Positions 1 through 11,303 of a stretch of 64,000 nt of DNA are shown here, piece after piece. Under the pieces are notes generated by a model. It made no database searches, had not been told where the DNA came from, and was given only the letters and a program-made list of their open reading frames with translations. Numbering within the stretch: position 1 is the first letter of the stretch; each line of letters starts with the position of its first letter. The stretch lies in assembly GCA_963854735.1 (NCBI GenBank), contig OY978097.1:2108001-2172000 (forward strand), in the 5' to 3' direction. Source of the DNA: Marvania coccoides (Eukaryota; Chlorophyta; Trebouxiophyceae; Chlorellales; Chlorellaceae). The position numbers and the translations under genes were made by a program.

Positions 1-2524
1 CTGAAACAAGCGACCGATGCCCTCCTTGCCCCCCCGCCCCCGCCGCCGCGCCGATACATGCCATTCAAGCGCGCTTCTCATGGAATGGCGGAAGGAAAGT
101 CGGCGAGCGCAATGGATAAGCTCAAACATATGTTCTGCAGCCTTGCCGAGCCTTTCTCTCCGCTGGCTGCGGTTTCCTCAGAGGGCGCTGCAGCCATGCT
201 GTGCTGCGGCTTATTTGCGCCTTTTTTTTTGAAGGCGTCTTCGAGTGCAATGGATGCAAAAGCTGCGGCGCATGCGCTGTCATTCGCCGCCTCATCGGCA
301 GCGGCAGCAGCGTGCCCCACCGCCCTTGCCTGCGAAGCCATTCCCGACTTCCTGGCTGCTGTTATAGCCGATTCACTGCGGGGCCAAGACTGGAACTGCC
401 CCGAGGCTGGTTTTTTGAACGCTGTGCAGGCTGCCATGCGCGCCCACACCTCCGCCATCTTTGTATCTAAAGACGAGGTTGCCGGCCGCGCTCTGCAGCT
501 GTGGATGACGAAAGCGGCCTCTCAGGCCAAAGAATCAATGCCCCACGCCGCCCTTGTCGAGGCTGGCATCGCAGCGATTGCGGCAGCGCTGGGCGTGCCT
601 CTGCCCGGCATTCCAGCCGTGGCCTGCAGCGGAAACGGCAGCGCCAGCCCTTTTGAGCCCCCAGGTAGCTTAAACCCCGCACAAGAGAGGCTGGGAGTGG
701 ACATTGTGGCTGGCGTGGAGTCCATGCTGCCTTCTTTCCTTGAGGCTGCACCGGTTTTGACCGTAGTCGAGGGTGGGTCCAGCAGCAGCCTTCCCCTTGC
801 TGATATTGCGGCAGCGAGGCTGGGGATGGTGTCCGCGTGCGCTGGCGCCATCGTCGCCATTCGCTGCGCTGCCCCGCCGTCCGTGCTAGATGCGCTGCCG
901 AGTTCGAGTACGGTGCTGCAGCGCTCCCCAGAGGACTGCCGGCGCGCTGCCCAAGCGATGAGCACCTGGTTGAGACTGTTGGAGAAGGACGAGCGATTGT
1001 GCCTCTCAAGCGAGGAAGAGGCGGCGGTTGCGCGGATCCTGGGGTACTTTGAGGCGATCTGCTCAGCCACAGGCCTTGCAAAGCCAGCGGCAACGCCGGA
1101 GCACTACATCAGCCTGGTGTGCATGCTGCTGCATGTGCTGAGCATGCTGCAATTGAATTTTGATGTGGACCCTGTGCGCCGCACCACGCCCCTGGTAGCA
1201 GTCTTTCCTGCTGTGCCGGTCGCGCGGAAAGGCGGCATGGCGCCGGGTTTGCAGCTCCCTAGGGCCTGTGCATTGCGCGCACTACGTGTTCTGCTTGAAG
1301 GCAGCACAAGCCAGCAGCTGCGCGAAGTTTTGGCGTTCTTGGACACCGTTTTGACCGCCCCACCAGGCGGTGGCATTGAGGAGGCCTACCGGCTGCCCTG
1401 CGCCGAGCTGGCGCTGATGGCGCTGGAAGGGTGCGGCTCCAAGTCCTCTGTCGTCACCCTGGGGCAACGCTCGGAGCGGCTGGCCGCAGCTCTGACGCAG
1501 TGCATCGTTCAAATTGCATGCCCGCTGGTAAAGGGACATAAGAGCAGCAGCGCCACCTTCCAGGACCTGGTGGCCGCTGTGGCGGCTGCAGCTGGTGCAG
1601 AAAAGCCGCAGTTAACGCGAGAACCCGTGAAGTGGACTCTTCGCCGCCCAGCGGGCCCTCGGATTGAGGATGAGCTGCTTCTCACCGTCGCCACAAGTTT
1701 GCGCGCCTTAGAGTCGATTATTGCGCGTCCCAAAGCGTTCCCTCTGTCCGGGCAGCACATAGCACGCATTATCCAGGCCGTGGAGGCGCTGTGCGGCGCT
1801 CAATCGTGCCTCTCAAGCCTCCACAGCATTGACCAGGTGGCGGCAGCGGCATTTGCCAATTGTTGCCATCTGCTCACGGCGTCGATGCGCCACCGCGCCG
1901 ATGCGCTGGGCCGCTGCATGCCGTTGCTGGGCCAGGCGCTGCGGCGGCTTTTGGCGGTGCTTGTGGGGTGGGAAAAGGAGGCGTTCGGGCGGCACCCCCC
2001 ATATGGGGCCGCAGAGCACTGCGCTGAGGTGCTGGCGGGCACCATGGCCGATTTCGCAGGTCTAAAGGTAACACACACACACACACACATTTCATCATCA
2101 TAATTATAAATTCTGTTTTTTTCAGTCTTATTATGAGCTAGTCTTATTTTTGGCTTTTCTTCCTTCCTGGCAGGCTGCATCAAAGTATTGCCCCCATGTT
2201 CTGGCAGACTACCTGGTCTTGGCTGCTGCCCCACCCACTCCCCTGGCCCTGGAGCTCATGGGATACCCAGCAGCCTCGTCCAACAAACGCGAGGGAGGCA
2301 GCGGTGGCAGCAGCAGAAGGTCAGCAGGGTTGGTGTGCAGCGCTGGTGTGCTGGCGGCGCTGCGGCAGGGAGCGTTTGCCTTGTACGGCGCCTGCGGTCC
2401 TGCTGGGGTGCAGTATGTGTACGCTTCCCTGGGCAGCAGAGGGGGCGGCGGGCTGTGGCGGGCGGCGCTGGCGACGCTGAAGGCGGACCACGATAAGACG
2501 TTCAAGTACACTGGCAAGGTTTGA
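1..2524 (+). CDS. URB2: URB2/NPA2-like ribosome biogenesis protein, 3' part
   Basis: Exons 1-2067 and 2174-2524. The frame is open from base 1, so the gene starts before the window and the ATG at 58 is probably internal. The intron 2068-2173 opens with GTAACAC, carries an AC microsatellite, ends in CAG and is phase 0. The visible part is a long Ala/Leu-rich helical protein without catalytic motifs. The last 50 residues follow the Urb2/Npa2 C-terminal domain: a leucine-rich helix with 'LRQGAFALYGACG', a Tyr-rich turn and the terminal 'FKYTGKV'. In other eukaryotes Urb2 acts in the nucleolus in early 60S assembly and 27S pre-rRNA processing. That role is family knowledge; the assignment rests on the C-terminal domain. 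Confidence 0.75.
2070..2089 (+). repeat. AC dinucleotide microsatellite inside an intron
   Basis: About nine AC units directly after the donor site of the URB2 intron. It lies outside coding sequence. Confidence 0.9.
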
Positions 2525-2677
2525 TTGCTCTAGACTGTCGTTCGAAATTACATGTAAAAATAAAATATTAAAGGCTTGCAGTTTGAAAGTTCAGGGTTTT
2601 GGGCCACGCTGGCCACTTCCTAACTGGCTTTTGTTTACACACGTTTGTGTATTTTTATATTTTTTTGTTCCGTCGCC

Positions 2678-4617
2678 ATGATGTCCCTGAAGTGCCACGG
2701 GTCCCTAAAGGGCCATGCGAAAACGTCCCTCATTCCATCGCATCGACCTCTGCCTGGAGGGTTCCGAAGCCGCTCTCGCATAGCTCGCGGGGTGCAATGC
2801 AACATTAAAAATACAGAACACCAGCCCGCAGGTACGTCTAAAGCGCCCCTCTTCCATCGTTGGAGGATTGCAGCAATGTTTGACTTTGAAACTGGCAAAA
2901 CTGACCCTAACTAATAATATTGCAGGATTTTCTCGCTGGGCCAAAGACGCTCTGCAGCTTTCGCTGCAGCGCCTGGGGATGAGCGCCCTGGGTCTCGCTG
3001 CCGCGTCAGCGCTGCTGCTCGGCGCCCCTGGCCCCGCCCCAGCTGCCATGGGGGTGGTCGCCAAGGAAGACACGTACCTCACCTTCCCGGTGGCAGAGGA
3101 CGCAGACCTGTTTGCCGTCCAAAAGACGCTCGTTGAAGCCTGGTCCATCATTTCTGAAACTTTCGTCGACCCCACCTTCAACAACCTGGACTGGGAGTCC
3201 CAGCTCAGCGCCAAGCTCAACTCCGTGGCCGCCGCCCCCTCCCCCGCCACTGCTTCGAAAGAAATCTCCGCCATGGTCGCGCAGCTGGGGGACCCCTTCA
3301 CCCGCTGGGTGCCTCCCAAAGATTACTCCGACTTCCGCATCAGCTCTGATGGCGAATTAAAGGGCGGGGTGGGGCTGCTGATCGCGCAGGACCCCTCCAG
3401 CGGGCGCCTCATGGTGCTGGCCCCCATATCCGGTTCCCCGGCCGAGAAGGCCGGCATTTTGCCTGGCGATGAGGTGCTGTCGGTGGACGGCACCTCCACC
3501 GCTGGGTGGGACGGGGAGGCCGCGGCGCGCGTGCTGCGAGGGGAGCAGGGCTCTTCGGTGATGGTGGAGGTGGCGAGGCGGAGTCAGACGGCGGGCGAAG
3601 CCATCCCGGGGGTGCCTGGCCTGCGCAACGCCGCTGACGACTCCGCGGCGGCGGTGGAGCGCAAACGGTTCCGCCTGCGCAGGGAGCGTGTGGAACTGTC
3701 TCCTGTGTTTGCCACCGCCATGAACTACGACGATCACAGCTTTGGGTGAGCGAAAAAAACATGGGGTTAAGAATCCAGCATTCTGCTTTTGTATGATTAA
3801 TTTAGTCATCTCGTTGGAAATGCCTGATATCATTTCTCACTTTCCCTTTTGTTCTTCCCTATTTGATGCCCCATGTAGGTATGTCCGCCTGGTCAACTTC
3901 TCGCAGCACGCTGCCACCGACATGGCCAAGGCCATCGAGCAGCTGAAGAAAGATGGCGTAGAGGGCTTCTTGCTGGACCTGCGCAACAACGGCGGCGGCC
4001 TGGTGCAGTCCTCGCTGGACATCGCCTCGCTGTGGATGGACGGCGCCGCCCACCCCACCGTGCTCACCATTGAAGACAGAGCAGACATCCCCACGCCCGC
4101 CGCAGTGCCCATTGCTGCGCCCGCCACTGCCTCCGCCCCCGCTGCCCGCATGCAGTCGGTGGTGCTGAACGGCGGCCAGGCGGTCACACACCTCCCCATG
4201 GTGGTGCTGGTCAACGGCCAGTCGGCTTCTGCCAGCGAAATTTTGGCTGGGGCGTTGCACGACAACGGCAGAGCTCTGGCGGTTATCGGCGACCAGACGT
4301 TCGGCAAAGGCAAGATCCAGAGCGTGTTTGAGCTGGGGGACGGCTCCGCGGTGTTTGTGACTGTGGCAAAGTACCGCACGCCGGCTGGTACTGACATCGA
4401 TAAAATCGGGATCAAGCCTGATCATTCGTGCTCGCTGTCGGCGGTGCCTGCCTCGGGGCGCCGCCCCGCGTCGGTTCCTGGCATCCCGGTGGGTCCTGGC
4501 GCGGACCAGCAGGTCATTGAGGAGCTGGAGACCGATGACTGCGTTTTGACAGCAGAGGCGATGCTGGACGCCAAAGTTGACGCCGTTGGCGGTGGAAACA
4601 GCGTGCCTTCTGCCTGA
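2678..4617 (+). CDS. ctpA: Lumenal C-terminal processing protease (CtpA, D1-processing type)
   Basis: Exons 2678-2831, 2926-3745 and 3879-4617 join in frame to 570 residues. The ATG at 2678 gives a bipartite plastid-lumen presequence: a Ser/Arg-rich transit peptide, then a hydrophobic Ala/Leu stretch ending at an AxA-type site ('PAPAAM') near residue 90. A PDZ domain follows at about 190-290 and then the S41 peptidase core. 'SASASEI' holds the nucleophile (about Ser442) and 'FGKGKIQ' the general base (about Lys468). This is the Ser-Lys dyad of the family that trims the D1 precursor so photosystem II can assemble its Mn cluster. A second, divergent member lies at 23053-24890. Substrate is inferred from family and targeting. 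Confidence 0.93.
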
Positions 4618-4757
4618 ATACCAGGTTTTTTAAAGCTTTTTTGAATCCCTCCGCGACCAAATTTCAATTTTGGGAGCCAAATTCTTTTCCTTCTTTCCTT
4701 TTCTGTCTTTTGTCTTTCTTGTTGACTATCTGCCTGTCCTGTTGTTGTTACCGTGTA

Positions 4758-4775
4758 CCCCCCCCCCCCCCCCCC
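4758..4775. repeat. Poly-C tract (18 C)
   Basis: Uninterrupted run of 18 cytosines, then G and six more C, in the region downstream of CtpA. It may be prone to length errors in assembly. Confidence 0.9.
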
Positions 4776-5415
4776 GCCCCCCAACTCTTTTTTCATTCGC
4801 TTTCCAACAAAGATTCCTTCTTTGTTCTGTATATATCCAAACTGTTTTTTTGGAGGAGAGAGGAACGAAACCCGTTGTTGTACTTCAAAAAATGAACCTG
4901 ATGCTTTTTTCACTGTTTTACCGCTATTTTTATAACTGGATGATTGATGAGATACGGTCTGTGACCGCTGATATGATTGGCACTGTTTGTTTGACCTGCA
5001 GCCGTGTTTTTTTTCCTTCTGTTCTGCCTGTTCTGTGTTTTCTAATTTGTTTGTTCACCTCTGCTGTGAGTTTATCCCCTTGTACATTGATTGCACTGCC
5101 TGTGTTGTTACTGCTGTTTGTGCTGCTTGCAGTCGAGGTTGTTACGTTTTTTTTTATGATTTGAAGTGTCGATGATGTGTAAAATTGCATTTTTAGAGGA
5201 ATGCTGGGGTGGTGGCGGTGGCAATAAAATTGCAGGCATGTAGAACTCAAGCGGCGTTCATTACGGCCCAGGACCGTTCATACTTGCTCACAACAGCGTT
5301 CTTGATCTGCCAGGCTCATAAAGGTCCTCAGCAACAATCATGCTTTGCTCACCAGGGCAAGAGGCGGCAGCACACAAAACCTGCCCCCTCTCCAAAATCT
5401 TATTATTTCAATTTT

Positions 5416-5430
5416 TGAGATTTGAAATAT
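5416..5430. repeat. 15-base motif, copy 1
   Basis: TTTGAGATTTGAAAT. The same 15 bases recur in the same orientation at 7062-7076, so the two copies bracket the MPDU1-like gene. Function unknown. Confidence 0.6.
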
Positions 5431-5553
5431 GAAAGATTGACAATTCAATCATTTGCGAAGCGCCGACGAGTTGAAAATCGATCGAACTTTCGAATGCATA
5501 GTATAATATATTCATCGATGATCTTCGGCTAGCACTTGACTTTGAACAACCCA

Positions 5554-6920
5554 ATGTCCCAATCCTTGGGTTGCTTACAAAGCGCGTTTCCGAAAAGATC
5601 GCTGCGTTGCTGCGCACGTGCCACCCCATTTAGTGCCGGCGGCTGGAGAACTTGCACAGCTCGCTGCCCCACCCAACATCGGCACCTTGGAGGCGCTGCT
5701 CTACCAACGCAACCGTGCATTTCTCGCAGACCAGGTACACCTTACAATGGCGCATTTTTGTTCTCGAAACACGTTCTGCTTTTTTTTACCGCCGTTGATT
5801 ATCTCAATTTCCTTGCAGAGCATACTCGTAAACACCATGTACGTGCAGCAGCTGGTGCAGCATCCGCAGTAGCAGCGGCTTCCAGCGGTGGCGCTGCAGC
5901 TATTGCTGCAGTGGTTGTGGGGTACCTCGTCATTGCCGGCAGCTGCATTCGATCGGTGCCTCAGATCCTTCGAATAGTAAAAAATAAAAGGTAAGCACAC
6001 GGAACAAGTCATTTTATGTTTACCTTTGCTTCTGAACGTACGGAATGTGGTGGATGGTTCTCAATGATGAAGAACAACTATGCTGTTTTTAATATATGAT
6101 CAACCATGATCCTTAAACTCAAATTTGTCTTCTTTCCACTGAGAGAATCTTTCCACCATTTCTCGCCCTACTTACTTAATGCTCAAACTAGAAAAAAACC
6201 CAAGCCCGTCGTTTCTCACCACCTCTCTTTGCGTCATTAAACCATCGATTTATTTTTTGCAGCGCCAAGGGCCTTTCGCTGATTTCAATTGTGTCTGAGC
6301 TCGCCGTGTACACCGTCGGAGTGGCCTACAACCTTCGATTTCAGTACCCTTTCAGCACCTGGGGCGATACCATGATGGTGGCCGTACAACAGGTGGCCAT
6401 AGTGGGCCTTGCGTTTAAATTCAACCAAGACAACAGAGCTGCGGCGAAGGTGGCCACGGCCGTGGGGTACACTGCCTTCTGCGCGTTCCTGTTTTCTAAC
6501 ACGTGCGGCAACGCAGCCCTGACTATGCTGCAAGCGGCCTCCGCAGCCCTGCTAGTGGTGAGTAGATGCGTGACTCGTTGCTTCTCAAAATGACACTGTG
6601 CTTAAAATGCATACACAGCATTAGCCGATTTCTTACTAAAACCATTAAAAACATCAATTTTGCAGTTTGGGGGCCGTCTGCCGCAAATTGTTCTCAACAA
6701 TCGGCGTGGAAATTCTGGAGAGCTGTCTGCCACCTCGACGGGGCTGTCAGTGGCTGGCAACCTCGCGCGCGTGTTCACGACCATAACCCTGGTAAAAGAC
6801 CCCATTATTTTGCTATCGGCAGCGACCCAGCTGGTTTTGAACTCCGCTCTGCTGATTCAAATTTTGGACACGCAACGGCGAGAGAGGGCAGCAATTGCGG
6901 CTGCAGCTGCCGCCCTATGA
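5554..6920 (+). CDS. MPDU1-like PQ-loop membrane protein
   Basis: The secure part is the exon ending at 5990, then 6263-6557 and 6666-6920. Their junctions restore 'KNKSAKGLSL', a hallmark of the first PQ-loop. The second PQ-loop is 'GGRLPQIVLNNRRGN'. About seven hydrophobic segments match MPDU1/Lec35, needed in animals for use of dolichol-phosphate mannose and glucose at the ER. The 5' end is uncertain. From the ATG at 5554, intron 5734-5820 gives one continuous frame with an N-terminus rich in Arg, Ser and Ala and lacking acidic residues. Another frame is open over 5546-5733, but has no ATG and would need an acceptor at 5885. The acid-free N-terminus would suggest plastid targeting, so an ER function is not assured. 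Confidence 0.75.
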
Positions 6921-7061
6921 GACCTGATGTAATTCTGTAGTATTATGCACGAGTCCCACTGTATTGAATTATTCAAGCATTGCCCAATTTATGTTTTTGT
7001 GTATTTTAAACGAAATTTGAGTGTTGTATTTTTTTTTGAACTATTAATAATAAACTACAAA

Positions 7062-7076
7062 TTTGAGATTTGAAAT
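7062..7076. repeat. 15-base motif, copy 2
   Basis: Second copy of TTTGAGATTTGAAAT, in the short space between two convergent 3' ends. Confidence 0.6.
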
Positions 7077-7097
7077 GTAAAAAAGATCATCGGCCTA

Positions 7098-7829
7098 TCA
7101 TATTGTCACGTAATCATCCGCGCGGTAGGGAGCGCTGCGCGGCCTTGTGGCGCTGTCCGAGCTGCTTCCTGTTGATGGCCTTCCCCGCTTCACCGCGTTT
7201 GTCTGAGAATCGCCCACTGCAGCAACCTTCGCCATCATCACCTCCGTTCGCAGACACGCCAAAGCCGCCCTGCGCCACGCCCGCTCCTTCTTCAGCAGTC
7301 TGTCGCACTCCTCCAGCGAAATCTTCTTCGTCTGCAGCTCCTGTTGCAAATCGTCGATGCAGACAGCCATCTTCTCTGCACATTTTTATTTTTTGCATTT
7401 TTTAAATGTTATTCCCCTGCAATAAATCAAACAAATTATGCAGCATTATGATAGTTTAAGTCAGCGCGCACCTGCCCTGCGCTGCTCTCCCTCACAGTGC
7501 TCCTCCGCTCGCTGCAGCCCCGCTCGCAGCGAGGCCACCTCACTTTTTATTGCCCTGATGTCTTCCTTGTGCTGCTTCGACTTCTTCGCTGCCGTCACCT
7601 CCTGGCGCAGCGCCCTAATCTCTGCCTGCTGTCGCTCAATGTGCAGTTTGTACAGATCGATGGCTGCCTGGTCCACCCCGCCGTCGTCACTGCTCTCATC
7701 GCCATTTATCGCCTTCTCCAGCTTCGCCAAGCCCCGTTCGAAGTCGGCAGAGAGCGAAGGCTGCATCCAGGGCGACAGCGCTTTTGCCGCCGCTGCCGGC
7801 CGTGCTCCACTGGAAGTAGAAGCTTCCAT
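7098..7829 (-). CDS. Coiled-coil protein of unknown function
   Basis: Exons on the minus strand are 7829-7472 and 7375-7098. The 96-base intron has GTGCGC and GCAG ends and joins in frame to 211 residues. Heptad-rich helices cover roughly residues 30-120 and 125-165, with many Glu, Lys and Arg. The C-terminus is Ser/Thr/Arg-rich and probably disordered. Its size and coiled coil recall small centrosomal or basal-body proteins such as SSNA1/DIP13, but I see no diagnostic match and assign no function. It is convergent with the MPDU1-like gene and head-to-head with the ABC1 kinase, 335 bases between start codons. Confidence 0.65.
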
Positions 7830-8164
7830 GATTAATGACAGGGGTCGGGTGGGCTAGGATATAAACTACTTCTCGTTGCTGTGGATGGGTAACGTTTCGT
7901 GATGAACTCGGTCAAATGGGGGAGTCAAAACGGGCATGTCGCGACAGCATGCTCTGCAGCCAGAGGATGTGTGGAATATTTTTGGCTAGATGGGAGGCAT
8001 TTATAAATTTACTCGACACGTTGACTGCATCGCATTACGATGGGGATGCCGACAAACTCTGTAATCTTTCAATTTTTATTATTTACGAGATGATCAGAGG
8101 AGCTCACGAGTTGTGCGCTGCAAACGTCGCCCCCACGCCAAATTCAGGCTAATCCAACATTTTC
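7830..8164. other. Head-to-head spacer (possible bidirectional promoter)
   Basis: 335 bases separate the start codons of the coiled-coil gene (-) and the ABC1 kinase (+). No further gene seen. The sequence is AT-richer than the flanking exons. Confidence 0.4.
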
Positions 8165-11155
8165 ATGTTCAAAGCGTTACGGGCACTGATCATGAGGCAA
8201 TCATATTCCTCAAATTTTCTCTCTGGCGCTCCGCCTCCTGCAGCCACACCCGCCAGGCGCTCACTCTCCCTCCAGCCACGCCCATATTCCCGCCAGGCGC
8301 TCTCTCGCCCTGGAGCCACACCCGCCCGCCACCTTCTTAGCTCAAGCTCCAGACCGTCACCCACACTACGTTCCGCCCGGCTGCTTGCTACCGCTTCTAG
8401 CAGCCGCCGCGACACCGGAGGGGTGGGGATGGTCTCCCCCGACCTTGAGGTCCCATTTAAAGAGTACTCACCTGAAGCCAACCAAGCCTACTGGTCCACT
8501 CGCCCCGTGGCAGTCATTAAGCGGCTCATAGAAGTGAGTGGAAAGCTAGGCGTGTGGCTGGCCAGCGGCAGAATTGGAGGAGTCAACGTCCCCGAGGAGC
8601 GGGCCGAGTCGCTGCGCCGCATTCTTACCGAGCTGGGGCCCACCTTCATCAAGATTGGGCAGGCGGTGTCCTCCCGCCCAGACACGCTGCCGCCTGAGTT
8701 CTTGCAGGAGCTGGAAAAGCTGCAGGTAAAGTAAATAATGTCGGTTTTGTGATATAGGCATTGGTGTGTGTGTGGCAAGGACTGGTACATCTTTCAGTTT
8801 GATAGGACTGGTATACTTTTTAATTTGATACTTGTTTTACTCGATATTGACATGTAAATGGCTGTTTTTGCCCCCCTTCTACTGTGTAGGACCGGCTGCC
8901 GCCCTTCCCCACCGACCAGGCGCTGGCCGTCATTGAGGAGGATCTGGGGCGCCCCGTCTCCGACGTTTTCTCCCGCATCTCAGAGGCCCCCATAGCAGCA
9001 GCTTCCCTAGGTCAAGTCTACCGCGCCACGCTGCGGCGGGACGGCTCAGCCGTCGCGGTGAAGGTGCAGCGTCCCGGGGTGCGCACGTCCATCGCGCTGG
9101 ACGTGTTGGTGCTACGGCAGCTGCTGGCGTTGATTCGGCGCTGGCAGAAATTCAACTCTGACCTTCCTGCGCTGCTGGACGAGTGGGCTGCATCGCTGTT
9201 CCGGGAGCTCAATTACACTGCGGAGGCGGCCAATGGGGTGCGGTTTCGTGAGCTGTACAGCCACCTTGAGGGGGTGTTTGTGCCGGAGATGGTGACTGAT
9301 CTGACGACACCGCGAGTGCTGGTCATGGAGGCAAGTTTTCTTTCATTATAGTACCACTGCAGAGCCAATGGCATCATGCATTTTCATTTACGTGTTTTTA
9401 CCAGGCTCCTCAACGTGTGTGTTCTTTTCTTTCTTTCTCTGTGTGCTGCAGTGGGTGGAAGGGGACCGCCTGCGCACTGCCTACTCTGCGTCCCTGCCCG
9501 ACTCTGTGCCTGCCAGCTCCCCTGATGACCTGCGACTAGTAGAGATCGGGGTGCGGTGCTCGCTGGAGCAGCTGCTGGAGTACGGTTTCTACCACGCAGG
9601 TAATCCATTCTTCCATACTTGTTTTCCGTAACACGTACCCGTAAAATCTCACTATCGACGTTCAAAAAAAATTGATGCAGACCCCCACCCAGGCAACCTG
9701 CTGCGCACTCGCGACGGACAGCTGGCCTACCTTGACTTTGGCATGGTGGGCCAGGTGGACGAGGCCATCCGCCAGGGCCTCATCCGTGCCACCCTGCACT
9801 TAGTGAACAGGGAGTATGAGGCGCTGGCTGACGACTTTGTGACGCTGGGGATGCTGCCGAAAGACTCGGAAAAAGCAAAAATCGTGCCGGCGCTGACCAG
9901 TGTGTTCGCCGAGGCCCTAGCTGGCGGCGTGAACAACCTTTCTTTCGGCGATTTGAGCGGGAAGCTAGGGCGCACGATGTACGAGTTCAATTTCCAGCTG
10001 CCGAGCTACTACATCCTGCTGGTGCGCAGCCTGTCGGTGCTGGAGGGCATCGCGCTGGCCAGTGACCCGAGCTACAAGGTCCTGGCAGCAGCCTATCCAT
10101 GGGTACGTTTTTACCTTCTGTTTCCCCCTAAAAGATTTTGCCTTGGGGTGTCTCTGGAAATTTTCAAGTGCCCCTACATTTGCTGTATGTTTCTCAATAT
10201 TTTGCCTCCACCTTCTGCACTACTGCAGGTGGCTCGCCGGCTGCTGACTGACACCTCTGACGAGCTGCGGGCTACACTGACGCAGCTGCTTTACAAAGAC
10301 GGCCAATTCAACTTCAAACGCATGGAGTCGCTGCTGGTGCAGGCCACCATGCCCACGGGGCGCCCCCAGCGGCGGCGTGAGGACCCAGCAGGCACCGCAG
10401 CCCCCAGGGGGGACGCTCTGGCGCTGATTTTGAGCCCGCAGGGCGATTTTGTTCGCGGAATCATCGTGGAGGAGCTGTCAAAGGGGATTGACGCCGGGTG
10501 GCGGTTGGCGGCTGACTATGCGGTGGCAGACGCCCGCAGCAACTTCGCCACGGCGGCAGCGGCCACCGATCCGTTGGTCTCTGGGCCGCTGCTGCGCACG
10601 CTGATGGATGTGCTGGAAGCTGCGCCGAAGCTGGCGGACAAAGCGGACGCGGAGCAGGTGGAGGGGCTGCAGCGGCTGGCGGCGGCGCTGCAGAAGGCTA
10701 CCGCGGCGCAGCAGCAGCGGGAGCAGGAGCGGACAGGCGGAGCTTATGGCACCACTTCTACGTGGTTTACTGAGCCTGTGGCGCCTGAAAATGCAGCAGG
10801 AACTGGTGAAACACAGAAACAACAGCAAAGGCAGCAGGAGGAGGACCCTTGTGCCGCTGTGTCGGCCCAGTTGGAGGCAATGTCGGCATTGGTGCAGTGG
10901 GCGCTGCGGGAAGCAGGAGAGTTGAGTCCTGCTGAGCGTGCTGAGGCGCTGCGTCTGCCTCTGGAGGTGGCGCAGGCGGTGTCATCGCGCATGATCGCCC
11001 GCGCGGTGCGATGGTTTGTTTCTGAGCCAGGAGCAAGCGATCCTGCTGCTTCTGCCAGCAGCGGTGCGCAGAAGAACAGCACCACAGCAGGCTCTTCACA
11101 GGCGCAGCGGAAGGGTCAGACCAGGGCCGAGCCCGCTGCTGCTTCTGCCATCTAA
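8165..11155 (+). CDS. ABC1/UbiB-family atypical kinase, probably plastid
   Basis: Exons 8165-8725, 8890-9330, 9452-9599, 9681-10102 and 10229-11155 give 832 residues. The first ~85 are Ser/Arg/Ala-rich, like a transit peptide. The ABC1 signature is complete: KxGQ motif 'FIKIGQAVSSRPD' and 'LEKLQDRLP', Ala-rich loop 'IAAASLGQVYRA', the VAIK-like Lys in 'VAVKVQRPG', 'ELNYTAEAAN', 'DPHPGNLL' and the 'LDFGM' metal site. Plastid members regulate prenylquinone metabolism in plastoglobules and mitochondrial ones act in ubiquinone synthesis; targeting favours the former. Intron 9331-9451 needs a GC donor (GAG|GCAAGT), because a nearby GT would break the conserved 'VMEWVEGDRLR'. The C-terminal ~150 residues are low-complexity. 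Confidence 0.9.
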
Positions 11156-11303
11156 AGCTCAGCTGAAGTAACTCAAACTCAGCTGAGATGGCAGGCGGTG
11201 GAGAAAGAAATGTCACTGCTATTCATTTTGATTGCATTTCATTTAAATTTAAATTCAATTTGCAGTGTGTTGTTGCATGCATGTTTTTTATTAAAGGCCC
11301 CGA

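Larger units (their letters stand above)
4618..5553. other. Intergenic, T-rich downstream of CtpA
   Basis: No gene seen. It holds the likely CtpA 3' UTR, an 18-base C tract at 4758-4775, a TGTAA at about 5180, and AATAAA within GCAATAAAATTG at about 5222. Two polyadenylation-type motifs are therefore possible. A short motif shared with 7062-7076 begins at about 5416. Confidence 0.6.

Noticed and set aside
467..2019. Several minus-strand ORFs under URB2
   Set aside because: Shadow frames of a GC-rich coding exon, rich in Arg, Pro and Ala, with no motif.
4641..5164. T-rich open frame with hydrophobic translation
   Set aside because: Phe/Leu/Cys strings come from poly-T tracts; codon use is unlike every real gene here.
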